DNA of 5,328 nucleotides from Pseudomonadota bacterium (lineage in GTDB: Bacteria > Pseudomonadota > Gammaproteobacteria > Burkholderiales > Burkholderiaceae_C), in the NCBI GenBank assembly GCA_023394015.1, contig JAEXBL010000298.1, forward strand, positions 1-5,328, written 5' to 3'. The notes below the pieces were generated by a model. That model was not told the DNA's origin. It saw nothing but the letters and a program-made list of their open reading frames with translations, and ran no database searches. This document shows positions 1 to 5,328 of this stretch, one piece after another; positions within the stretch are counted from its first letter, which is position 1, and every line of letters begins with the position of its first letter. The position numbers and the translations under genes are program-made.

Positions 1-2900
1 AAACCAGAGTTTACGCCGATGATGCCGAAAGCACCTTGTCGGATTGGGCCTTCAAGAGTTGGATGGATCCTCTACAGGATGCCAGCAAACTGAAGGATGC
101 CGACAAGCTCAAGCCTTCCTTAGAGTATCAAGAAGCACCTGCCACGGAATTGTTCAGCGTAACAAAAACCGTCGACATCGATGGTCTTCCTGTTCCAAGA
201 GAAGAATGGAGATGCGTTCGTTACTACGCACCACCCTACCAGAACACCTGCCGAGAATATGGCTCTAGGCCTGTCAATGCGGTCGGAGTCAAACAGGAAA
301 CAAAATCTGTCGAACTGCAAAAATACTGGAACCCCAAGTACAACCCAGCCACTTGGCCGCACATGGTAACCTACACCATTGGTTTCAGCCAGCAGGCGGT
401 TGAATGGGAGCGAACTAAAAACATAGTGGCCCCGAGCGACAAGGTGCCATTTGGATACGACAACGGCTTTGCCGACCTGGTCACCGGATGGTACACATGG
501 CCCGATGTGAATACCAGCCATACAGGTGACACTGTTTCTGACCGTGCCCTGGACCTCTGGCATGCCGCCATCAACGGGCGAGGCCGGTTTTACGCGGTTA
601 CCGAAGCTGACGACCTGGCCAAGGCCTTCAGCGAAATCATCGGCAAGATCAACGAAGAAAGCGCCCCCCTGCCCGACAGCATTGCCGCCGGTGGCAGCAC
701 CAGTGGCTACAACGTGTCGCAAAACAACGCCGGCATCTTTGCGTCGGTCTACAGTCCCAAGGAGGCTTGGAGCGGTTACATCAGCGCCACACGCGCGATC
801 GAGCCGGAAGAGTACAGCTGCCCCACGGACGCTGATCCGGAGAAAAAGTGCATCCGCTTCCCCGACGTGGTGGCTGGCTGGGAGGGCAAGACAACGGCGA
901 ACCGGCTCGACGAGTTGCCGTCGGTGGACAACCGGCTGGTGCTGAGCTGGAGCGACGACACCAGCAAGGGCATCCCGTTCAAGTGGACCAGCGATGCTGA
1001 AATTGCCTACAGCACCGCGCAAAAAAAGGCGCTGCTGGGGCTTGGCGCGACCGACACCATCACGGCCGCCGACAAGACCAGAGGCATGAACATCGTCAAC
1101 TACATCCGGGGCGACCGGACGCTGGAAGGCACCACGGAAGAAAAGCCGCTACGCGAGCGCGCGAGCCGGCAGGGCGACATCGTCAACTCCGGCATCTGGT
1201 ACACCGGAAAGCCGGATGGCAACTACGCCATGGGCTATTCGGCCTTCGTGAAGGCACAGCAAAGTCGCACGCCCATGCTGTACGTGGGTGGCAACGATGG
1301 CATGCTGCACGGGTTCTCGGCTGAAGACGGCAAGGAACTGCTCGCCTACGTGCCGCGCGGCGTGGTGAGCGGACTGAAAGAACTGGCCGACAAGGACTAC
1401 GAGCACCGCTACTACGTCGATGGCTCGCCCATGACGGGCGACATCAAGGACGGCAGCGTCTGGAAGACCCTGCTGGTAGGCACACTGGGCGCCGGCGGCA
1501 AGGGCTACTTTTTGCTGGATGTGACCAATCCCGCCGAGTTTGGCAGCGCCGCACCAGCCAACCTGGTCGTGCTGGACCGCACCCTCGGCAACAACGAAAC
1601 CAGCGCCAGCGACGAAGACAAGGACATTGGCAACATCACCGCCCACCCGACACGCAATCCCACCAACCTGCAGGAGGCTACGCAGATCACGCGCCTGAAC
1701 AACGACCGCTGGGCCGTGATCATGGGCAATGGCTACAACAGTGCCAACCAGCGCCCTGTGCTGCTGCTGCAGTACCTCGATGGCGACAAGGCGCTGGTGC
1801 GCGTTCAGGCCACCACCGACAACCCAGGCACCGGCAATGCCAGCGACAACGGCCTGGCCTCGCCCGCGCTGGTGGACCTGGACGGTGACGGCAAGACCGA
1901 CGTGGTGTATGCCGGCGACAACCTGGGCAACCTGTGGAAGTTCGACCTCACCAGCAAGGAGCCTAGCCAGTGGAAGGTGGCCTTTGGCAACAACCAACCC
2001 CTGTTCACCGCGCGCGGCCCGGTGACGCTGACCAGCAACACGCGCAATCAGGTGCAGCCCATCACGGCACCGCCCATCGTGCGCCCCAACGATCGGCTGA
2101 TGACCGTCGGTGAAGGCGCTAATGCCAAGACGGTGGCCGTCGGCGGCATGATGGTGGCCTTTGGCACGGGCCGTAACCTGACGGAGAACGACCGCCGCAC
2201 CGACATCACGCAAAACGTGCAGACGCTGTATTCGGTGCTGGACAACACGCGCTACCGCATGAACGCTGACAACACGTCGCTGGAAGTCCACCCGGGCACG
2301 GGTGACTGCGCCAGCGCACCGGCCAACTGCGTACCCACCCCCGCCCCCGTGGGCACCATGGCCAATGATGGCAAACCTTTGGCCAAGCAAGCCATCGCGG
2401 CCGTGGACAATGACGGCTATGCCACCGTCAACGCCACCCAGGAGCTGAAAAAGGAAACTTGGAAGGACTACAAGGGCTGGTATCTGGACCTGCCGTTTGC
2501 CGGCGAACGGCTGCTCAAGCCGATGCAGTTCTTCGACGGCAGCAACATTCTCGCTGTCTACACTGAATCGCCATCAGGCACCAAGAGCAGCGAGAGCGAC
2601 AACATCAACGAAAGCTGCGTGCCGATCAAAGTTGACACCAGCGCTGGCACCATGTTCCGCACGCTGGTCAACATCATGGACGGCAAGAAACCGTCGGTGC
2701 AACTGGTGGACTACAGTAACGACGGCCTGTACAACGCCGATGACGCTAACGTCAACCGGGCGCCCGTGAATCCAGGCTCTCCGCTTCTGATCACCAAGCC
2801 CAACAACATCGTCGACCTTACGGGTGGCGGCGGTGAGCGAGACACCCTGGCGCGCATGCCAGAGCAGTCCACCCGTCCAAGCTGGCGGCAGCTGAAGTGA
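1..2900 (+). CDS. pilY1: PilY1/PilC-family type IV pilus tip adhesin, 5'-truncated by window edge
   Basis: This is the C-terminal ~965 residues of a pilus-tip protein that acts outside the cell; in the family it caps type IV pili, mediates adhesion and controls retraction. The frame is open to the left edge (first full codon at position 3), so the signal peptide and most of the N-terminal vWA-like part, including any MIDAS motif, lie upstream. Visible in order: the end of the vWA-like region (HMVTYTIGF near 362-390; [15 protein letters not shown] near 555-600), the [15 protein letters not shown] stretch typical of PilY1 near 1150-1190, then the beta-propeller PilY1 domain ([13 protein letters not shown] at ~1278-1317, [28 protein letters not shown]). 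The calcium loop DLDGDGKTD is at 1875-1901, and a second EF-hand/dockerin-like loop, [12 protein letters not shown], is at 2709-2744. Paired cysteines (WRC/NTC, SCP/KKC, GDC/ANC) suggest periplasmic disulfides; the Cys of NESC has no evident partner. The tail SWRQLK is usual for betaproteobacterial homologues. pilE follows 17 nt after the TGA, as in known minor-pilin operons. The family call is very secure; substrate specificity cannot be read. Confidence 0.95.
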   Translation, partial: TRVYADDAESTLSDWAFKSWMDPLQDASKLKDADKLKPSLEYQEAPATELFSVTKTVDIDGLPVPREEWRCVRYYAPPYQNTCREYGSRPVNAVGVKQETKSVELQKYWNPKYNPATWPHMVTYTIGFSQQAVEWERTKNIVAPSDKVPFGYDNGFADLVTGWYTWPDVNTSHTGDTVSDRALDLWHAAINGRGRFYAVTEADDLAKAFSEIIGKINEESAPLPDSIAAGGSTSGYNVSQNNAGIFASVYSPKEAWSGYISATRAIEPEEYSCPTDADPEKKCIRFPDVVAGWEGKTTANRLDELPSVDNRLVLSWSDDTSKGIPFKWTSDAEIAYSTAQKKALLGLGATDTITAADKTRGMNIVNYIRGDRTLEGTTEEKPLRERASRQGDIVNSGIWYTGKPDGNYAMGYSAFVKAQQSRTPMLYVGGNDGMLHGFSAEDGKELLAYVPRGVVSGLKELADKDYEHRYYVDGSPMTGDIKDGSVWKTLLVGTLGAGGKGYFLLDVTNPAEFGSAAPANLVVLDRTLGNNETSASDEDKDIGNITAHPTRNPTNLQEATQITRLNNDRWAVIMGNGYNSANQRPVLLLQYLDGDKALVRVQATTDNPGTGNASDNGLASPALVDLDGDGKTDVVYAGDNLGNLWKFDLTSKEPSQWKVAFGNNQPLFTARGPVTLTSNTRNQVQPITAPPIVRPNDRLMTVGEGANAKTVAVGGMMVAFGTGRNLTENDRRTDITQNVQTLYSVLDNTRYRMNADNTSLEVHPGTGDCASAPANCVPTPAPVGTMANDGKPLAKQAIAAVDNDGYATVNATQELKKETWKDYKGWYLDLPFAGERLLKPMQFFDGSNILAVYTESPSGTKSSESDNINESCVPIKVDTSAGTMFRTLVNIMDGKKPSVQLVDYSNDGLYNADDANVNRAPVNPGSPLLITKPNNIVDLTGGGGERDTLARMPEQSTRPSWRQLK

Positions 2901-2903
2901 TGC

Positions 2904-2911
2904 AGGAAAGG
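2904..2911 (+). promoter_or_regulatory. Ribosome binding site deciding the pilE start
   Basis: AGGAAAGG sits 6 nt before the ATG at 2918. Upstream in-frame alternatives (GTG at 2897 and ATG at 2900) overlap the pilY1 stop codon and have no such site. They would also lengthen the prepilin leader from 8 to 14-15 residues. The ATG at 2918 is therefore preferred. Confidence 0.75.
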
Positions 2912-2917
2912 CAGATC

Positions 2918-3334
2918 ATGCGAAACAAGAATCAGCAAGGTTTTACCTTGATCGAGTTGATGATCGTGGTGGCCATTGTGGGCATCCTGTCGGCCATTGC
3001 CTACCCGAGCTATCAGGAGTACGTGCGCCGTGGCCACCGTGCCGAGGCACGCGCGGGGCTGCTGCAGGCGGCCCAATGGATGGAGCGGTCGGCAACGGCC
3101 ATGGGAACCTATCCGCTGGCTGCACAGTTTCCTGCCAGCCTCAAGACCGTCCCCAATGGGCGCTATGACATCAGCCTGAACTCGACCGATGGGATGGCCT
3201 TCACGCTGACGGCAACAGCCAAGGGCTCCCAAGCCGGCGACAAATGCGGCGACTACACCCTGACCAACACCGGCCTGCGTGGCGCCAAGGACACCACCAG
3301 CGGCGCCATCGTGACAGAGTGCTGGGGCAAATAA
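2918..3334 (+). CDS. pilE: Type IV minor pilin PilE
   Basis: This is a 138-residue prepilin. The leader MRNKNQQG (8 residues, ending in Gly8) is followed by the class III cleavage site and the N-methylated Phe9, then [27 protein letters not shown], the hydrophobic assembly helix with Glu5 of the mature protein. PilD is expected to cleave and methylate it, and the ~130-residue mature pilin to sit in the inner membrane before assembly. The segment [21 protein letters not shown] is characteristic of the PilE minor-pilin branch and not of major PilA. The C-terminus has two cysteines, C110 (DKCGDYTL) and C135 (ECWGK), spaced as for the pilin D-region disulfide. It directly follows pilY1, as pilE follows pilY1 (or pilY1-pilY2) in Pseudomonas and related bacteria. 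No pilY2-like gene is present between them. A terminator closes the unit, so pilE is the last gene of the operon. I regard the call as secure; the alternative, a ComP/major-type pilin, fits less well. Confidence 0.93.
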   Translation: MRNKNQQGFTLIELMIVVAIVGILSAIAYPSYQEYVRRGHRAEARAGLLQAAQWMERSATAMGTYPLAAQFPASLKTVPNGRYDISLNSTDGMAFTLTATAKGSQAGDKCGDYTLTNTGLRGAKDTTSGAIVTECWGK

Positions 3335-3346
3335 ACTGCACATGAC

Positions 3347-3368
3347 AAGGAGGCGTATCCAGTACGCC
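3347..3368 (+). other. Orphan Shine-Dalgarno-like AAGGAGG overlapping a small hairpin
   Basis: AAGGAGG (3347-3353) is a perfect anti-SD match 12 nt after the pilE stop. No ATG, GTG or TTG lies at a usable distance behind it. Its last two bases are part of a 6-bp perfect stem: GGCGTA at 3352-3357, loop 3358-3362, TACGCC at 3363-3368. There is no T-run after the stem, so it is not an intrinsic terminator by itself. Its role is unknown; it may be chance, a 3'-end structure of the pil transcript, or the trace of a lost downstream gene. Confidence 0.4.
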
Positions 3369-3387
3369 ACATCGTCCCAGTTCGTCC

Positions 3388-3420
3388 AAGCCGGTTGAGC
3401 TATCAACCGGCTTTTTTCTT
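3388..3420 (+). terminator. Rho-independent terminator of the pilY1-pilE operon
   Basis: There is an 11-bp perfect inverted repeat: AAGCCGGTTGA at 3388-3398, tetraloop GCTA at 3399-3402, TCAACCGGCTT at 3403-3413. It runs into six T residues (3412-3417) and then CTT. It lies 53 nt after the pilE stop. Because the left arm begins with AA, it would also form on the reverse strand, but the A-run there is too short to call it convincingly bidirectional. It ends 22 nt before the prfA start and so separates pilus from translation genes. Confidence 0.92.
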
Positions 3421-3442
3421 GCGCGACAATGCACGCCCCATG

Positions 3443-4546
3443 ATGCGAGACTCATTGCGCCACCAACTGGCCCGCCGCACCGACCGCCTGGCGGAGCTGG
3501 ATTTCCTGCTGACGCAGCCCGACGTGATGGCCGACATGGCGCAGTTCATGAAGCTGTCGCGCGAGCACACCGAGGTGGCGGCGGTGGCGGGGCGCTGGGC
3601 GCGCTACCGGCAGCGCGAGCAGGATCTGGCCGCCGCCGGCGAACTGCTGGCCGACCCCGACATGGCCGACATGGCGCGCGAGGAGATCGCCGCCGCCGAG
3701 GCCGAGTTGGCCGAGCTGGAGGGCGAGTTGCAGCGCATGCTGCTGCCCAAGGACCCCGACGACGCCCGCAACGCCTTCATCGAGATCCGCGCCGGCACCG
3801 GCGGCGACGAGTCGGCCCTGTTCGCGGGCGATCTGGCGCGCATGTACACGCGCTACGCGCAGAGCCAGGGCTGGCGCGTGGAGGTGATGAGCGAATCGCC
3901 CGCCGAGCTGGGCGGCTACAAGGAGCTGGTGCTGCGCATCGAGGGCGAACGTGACGGCCCCTCCGGTAGCGGCCCCTACGGCCGGCTGCGCTTCGAATCC
4001 GGCGGCCACCGCGTGCAGCGCGTGCCGGTGACCGAGACGCAGGGCCGCATCCACACCCGCGCCGCCACGGTGGCGGTGATGCCCGAGCCGGATGAGGCCG
4101 AGGCCATCACGCTGAACCCGGCCGAGCTGCGCATCGACACCTTCCGCGCCAGCGGCGCCGGCGGGCAGCACGTGAACAAGACCGATTCGGCGGTGCGCAT
4201 CGTGCACCTGCCCACCGGCATCGTCGCCGAATGCCAGGACGGACGCAGCCAGCACACCAACAAGGCCAAGGCGCTACAGGTGCTGCAGGCCCGGCTGCAG
4301 GAGAAGGAGCGCAGCGAGCGCGCCGCCAAGGAGGCCGCCACGCGCAAGGGCCTGATCGGTTCGGGCGACCGCTGCGACCGCATCCGCACCTACAACTTTC
4401 CGCAGGGCCGGCTGACCGACCACCGCATCAACCTGACGCTGTACAAGCTGGCGCTGGTAATGGAGGGCGAGCTGCAGGACGTGATTGACGCGCTGCAAAC
4501 CGCGCGCGAGGCCGAGCTGATGGCCGAGCTGGAAGTCAACGCCTGA
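3443..4546 (+). CDS. prfA: Peptide chain release factor 1 (RF1)
   Basis: RF1 recognises UAA and UAG in the ribosomal A site and triggers hydrolysis of peptidyl-tRNA in the cytoplasm. The product is 367 residues (E. coli RF1: 360). The N-terminal helical domain contains a charged coiled-coil stretch at about residues 75-97 ([17 protein letters not shown]), followed by [32 protein letters not shown]. The stop-codon reading tripeptide is PVT (195-197, nt 4025-4033), the RF1 type PxT, not the SPF of RF2. The catalytic GGQ is at nt 4160-4168 with Gln242, in [47 protein letters not shown] closes the conserved part. The seven extra residues map to a Gly/Ser/Pro-rich insertion near 169-178 ([10 protein letters not shown]) before [13 protein letters not shown] 3443 aligns with the E. 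coli start; ATG 3440 immediately before it is equally possible. Starts farther upstream would lie in the terminator. No Shine-Dalgarno is visible. hemA, the frequent upstream partner, is absent. Confidence 0.96.
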   Translation: MRDSLRHQLARRTDRLAELDFLLTQPDVMADMAQFMKLSREHTEVAAVAGRWARYRQREQDLAAAGELLADPDMADMAREEIAAAEAELAELEGELQRMLLPKDPDDARNAFIEIRAGTGGDESALFAGDLARMYTRYAQSQGWRVEVMSESPAELGGYKELVLRIEGERDGPSGSGPYGRLRFESGGHRVQRVPVTETQGRIHTRAATVAVMPEPDEAEAITLNPAELRIDTFRASGAGGQHVNKTDSAVRIVHLPTGIVAECQDGRSQHTNKAKALQVLQARLQEKERSERAAKEAATRKGLIGSGDRCDRIRTYNFPQGRLTDHRINLTLYKLALVMEGELQDVIDALQTAREAELMAELEVNA

Positions 4547-4590
4547 ACTACGGCGCCGCGGCAGGCCGCGCACCGGCGCGGGGCGCTGAC

Positions 4591-4596
4591 TATCAT
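4591..4596 (+). promoter_or_regulatory. Possible -10 element for the BON lipoprotein gene (weak)
   Basis: TATCAT matches the sigma70 -10 consensus at 5 of 6 positions and is an isolated AT-rich spot in the very GC-rich 106-nt gap after prfA. No convincing -35 hexamer is found 16-18 nt upstream. It is offered only as a candidate; read-through from prfA is equally possible because no terminator with a T-run is present in the gap. Confidence 0.25.
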
Positions 4597-4609
4597 CGCT
4601 GCATCGCGC

Positions 4610-4628
4610 GCCGGCCCGCACGGCCGGC
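4610..4628 (+). other. GC-rich hairpin in the leader of the lipoprotein gene
   Basis: GCCGGCC (4610-4616), loop CGCAC, GGCCGGC (4622-4628) form a perfect 7-bp stem 12 nt upstream of the ribosome binding site. There is no T-run, so it is not an intrinsic terminator. It would be transcribed in the 5' leader if the candidate -10 at 4591 is used. In sequence this GC-rich, such stems also arise by chance. Confidence 0.3.
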
Positions 4629-4640
4629 CGGTCACCCGAA

Positions 4641-4647
4641 AGGAAAG
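4641..4647 (+). promoter_or_regulatory. Ribosome binding site of the BON lipoprotein gene
   Basis: AGGAAAG lies 5 nt before the ATG at 4653, in a purine-rich run beginning near 4638. It is the clearest translation signal in the second half of the window and contrasts with the SD-less starts of prfA and prmC. Confidence 0.7.
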
Positions 4648-4652
4648 CTCCC

Positions 4653-5051
4653 ATGCGCTCATTACCCACCGTCCTCGCCCGCTTCGCCCGGGGGCTGACA
4701 GCCACCGCTGCCGTGGCGCTGCTCGCCGCTTGCGGCAGCGGCGGCACGCCCTGGGGCGCCACGCCCACGCGCATCGAGATCCCCGTGCCCGACTTGCGCA
4801 AGGCGCCCGAGGTGTGGGACGGCGCCTCCGGCTCCACCGCCGGCGCGCAGCGCGTGGCCGAGCGCGTGCGCGCCGCGCTGGCGGCGCAGCCTGCGCTGGC
4901 CGGCAGCAGTCTGGGCGTGGAAGGCTACGAGGGCGGCGTGATCATCCTTAGCGGCCAGTTGGCCAGCCCGGCCGACCGTGCGCTGGCCGTGCAGACCGCC
5001 CGCGGCGTGGCCGGCGTGCGCGACGTGGTGGACCGCATGAGCGCGCCGTGA
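4653..5051 (+). CDS. Small BON-domain lipoprotein
   Basis: This is a 132-residue predicted lipoprotein. It has a basic N-terminus (R2, R10, R13), a hydrophobic stretch LTATAAVALLAA, and a lipobox LAAC with the lipidated Cys at residue 27 (codon 4731-4733). The mature chain would have ~106 residues. Position +2 is Gly, not Asp, so sorting to the outer membrane by Lol is the default expectation. After a Pro-rich linker (IPVPDLRKAPEVW), residues ~68-129 form one BON domain: an amphipathic helix QRVAERVRAALAAQPAL, strands GVEGYEGGVIILSGQL, a second helix SPADRALAVQTARGV and the closing AGVRDVVDRM. BON domains are found in OsmY, DolP and secretin-associated proteins and are thought to bind phospholipid or envelope surfaces. 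DolP/YraP has two BON domains and this protein has one, so I give no gene symbol. It lies between prfA and prmC with its own strong RBS; no functional link to translation termination is evident. Its precise function is unknown. Confidence 0.85.
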   Translation: MRSLPTVLARFARGLTATAAVALLAACGSGGTPWGATPTRIEIPVPDLRKAPEVWDGASGSTAGAQRVAERVRAALAAQPALAGSSLGVEGYEGGVIILSGQLASPADRALAVQTARGVAGVRDVVDRMSAP

Positions 5052-5056
5052 GGGAT

Positions 5057-5096
5057 GGGCGGGCTGGCCCGCCTTGGCAAGGCCGCAAGGTCTTGC
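5057..5096 (+). terminator. Tandem hairpins after the lipoprotein gene, possible weak terminator
   Basis: Two adjacent stems follow the stop codon at 5049-5051. The first is GGCGGG (5058-5063), loop CTGG, CCCGCC (5068-5073), then TT only. The second is GCAAGGCC (5077-5084), loop GCAA of the GNRA type, GGTCTTGC (5089-5096), 8 bp with one G-U pair. Neither has a T-run, so efficient intrinsic termination is doubtful; they could instead protect the 3' end of the mRNA or assist Rho-dependent termination. Confidence 0.35.
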
Positions 5097-5098
5097 GT

Positions 5099-5145
5099 GT
5101 GGCGGCCACTTCATCGGCGGCCAACCCACGGCCCCGGGCCGCCAC
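5099..5145 (+). repeat. Inverted repeat with a competing internal copy, upstream of prmC
   Basis: GTGGCGGCC (5099-5107) and GGCCGCCAC (5137-5145) are perfect 9-bp inverted arms. A second copy of the left arm core, GGCGGCC at 5116-5122, can pair with the same right arm, so two mutually exclusive hairpins are possible. No coding sequence was seen in this gap. GC bias may explain it. Confidence 0.4.
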
Positions 5146-5164
5146 GGCGGCGCACCAGCTTGCG

Positions 5165-5223
5165 GATAAAAAATCCAGCCAACGCCCGCCCACCCGATCC
5201 AAGCAGCTATTTAATTCATAGTA
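5165..5223 (+). repeat. Candidate copy of a Comamonadaceae intergenic interspersed repeat
   Basis: The stretch begins with GGATAAAAAATCCAGCC, has a GC-rich middle, and ends with CAAGCAGCTATTTAATTC followed by ATAGTA. I recall a common short intergenic element of Acidovorax/Comamonas-type genomes with an A/T-run, a degenerate GCGCTTG...CAAGCGC centre and an AGCAGCTATT...ATAGTA end. This copy keeps the two ends but has a diverged centre. The AT-rich tail stands out sharply from the GC-rich surroundings and lies directly before prmC, where it could also supply promoter-like sequence (TTTAAT at 5210-5215, no clear -35). The assignment is from memory, not from a search. Confidence 0.45.
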
Positions 5224-5227
5224 TCCG

Positions 5228-5328
5228 ATGACCACCCTCGCCGACGCCCTGCGCCACTGGCAAGCGCGCGGCCTGCCCCGGCTGGAAGCGCAGATGCTGC
5301 TGCTGCACGTGCTGGGCCAGCCCGCGCA
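5228..5328 (+). CDS. prmC: PrmC, release factor glutamine methyltransferase, N-terminal fragment cut by window edge
   Basis: Only the first 33 codons plus two bases are present: MTTLADALRHWQARGLPRLEAQMLLLHVLGQPA. The pattern of a short amphipathic helix, then an R/L-E/D-A-(x)-LLLxHVLG motif, is the N-terminal helical domain of PrmC (HemK), which docks onto the release factor. The S-adenosylmethionine site and the NPPY motif would lie beyond the right edge. PrmC N5-methylates the glutamine of the GGQ motif in RF1 and RF2, and prmC commonly follows prfA, which is 0.7 kb upstream here. That context supports the call despite the short fragment. The ATG at 5228 has no Shine-Dalgarno before it (TAGTATCCG precedes it). 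No other in-frame start close by would produce the conserved N-terminus better. Confidence 0.82.
   Translation, partial: MTTLADALRHWQARGLPRLEAQMLLLHVLGQPA

Noticed and set aside
1149..2390. 413-codon open frame on the minus strand opposite pilY1
   Set aside because: Its product is low-complexity (rich in V, A, H, G, R), resembles no family, and lies antisense to a clearly conserved gene. Long antisense frames are expected in GC-rich DNA.
2897..2917. pilE start at GTG 2897 or ATG 2900, overlapping the pilY1 stop
   Set aside because: The RBS at 2904-2911 serves ATG 2918, and that start gives the standard short prepilin leader ending in Gly8.
3342..3398. 18-codon ORF after pilE ([18 protein letters not shown])
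   Set aside because: It has no ribosome binding site in front, ends in the terminator stem and resembles no known peptide.
3371..3413. Possible tRNA or tmRNA 3' fragment (GTTCGTCC before a hairpin)
   Set aside because: No acceptor-stem pairing, T-loop consensus or CCA end can be built; the hairpin is a simple terminator.
3395..3439. N-terminal extension of RF1 from the TTG at 3395
   Set aside because: It would start inside the terminator stem and add residues not found in RF1 proteins; ATG 3443 (or 3440) matches the family start.
3452..4255. 267-codon open frame on the minus strand opposite prfA
   Set aside because: This is a mirror of the prfA codon pattern, with a composition dominated by A, G, L, H and V and no recognisable motif or RBS.
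4948..5235. Minus-strand frames over the prmC upstream spacer
   Set aside because: Arg/Ala/Gly-rich shadow translations with no RBS or family resemblance; the spacer is better described as structured non-coding sequence.

Overview
The window looks like ordinary chromosome of a GC-rich betaproteobacterium, most probably a member of the Comamonadaceae. The evidence is the protein sequences (a PilY1 ending in the SWRQL-type tail, a minor pilin PilE, and RF1 with N-terminal wording close to that of this family), the high GC content, and a short AT-rich intergenic element that resembles an interspersed repeat I remember from Acidovorax/Comamonas-like genomes. The family assignment is inferred from recall and was not searched.

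Layout, all on the + strand. Positions 1-2900 hold the C-terminal ~965 codons of a PilY1/PilC-type pilus tip protein, cut by the left edge. Positions 2918-3334 encode minor pilin PilE, 17 nt downstream and almost certainly co-transcribed; this is the 3' end of a fimT/fimU-pilV-pilW-pilX-pilY1-pilE type operon. A strong intrinsic terminator (3388-3420) closes it. A second, translation-related cluster follows: prfA (peptide chain release factor 1, 3443-4546), a small BON-domain lipoprotein (4653-5051), a 176-nt structured spacer, and the start of prmC (5228 to the right edge).

How the genes work together. PilY1 and PilE are parts of the type IV pilus: PilY1 is the tip adhesin and Ca-dependent control point for retraction, and PilE is one of the minor pilins thought to prime the fibre and display PilY1. 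PrfA ends translation at UAA/UAG, and PrmC N5-methylates the glutamine of its GGQ motif, so prfA and prmC are a functional pair. Here they are separated by the lipoprotein gene, which has no evident link to either.

I found no new defence, mobile or biosynthetic system and no RNA gene or CRISPR array. The points worth a second look are small: a roughly 7-residue insertion in RF1 flanked by a short direct repeat, an orphan Shine-Dalgarno/hairpin after pilE, SD-less starts of prfA and prmC, competing hairpins and a family-type repeat before prmC, and a falling GC content toward the upstream end of pilY1.
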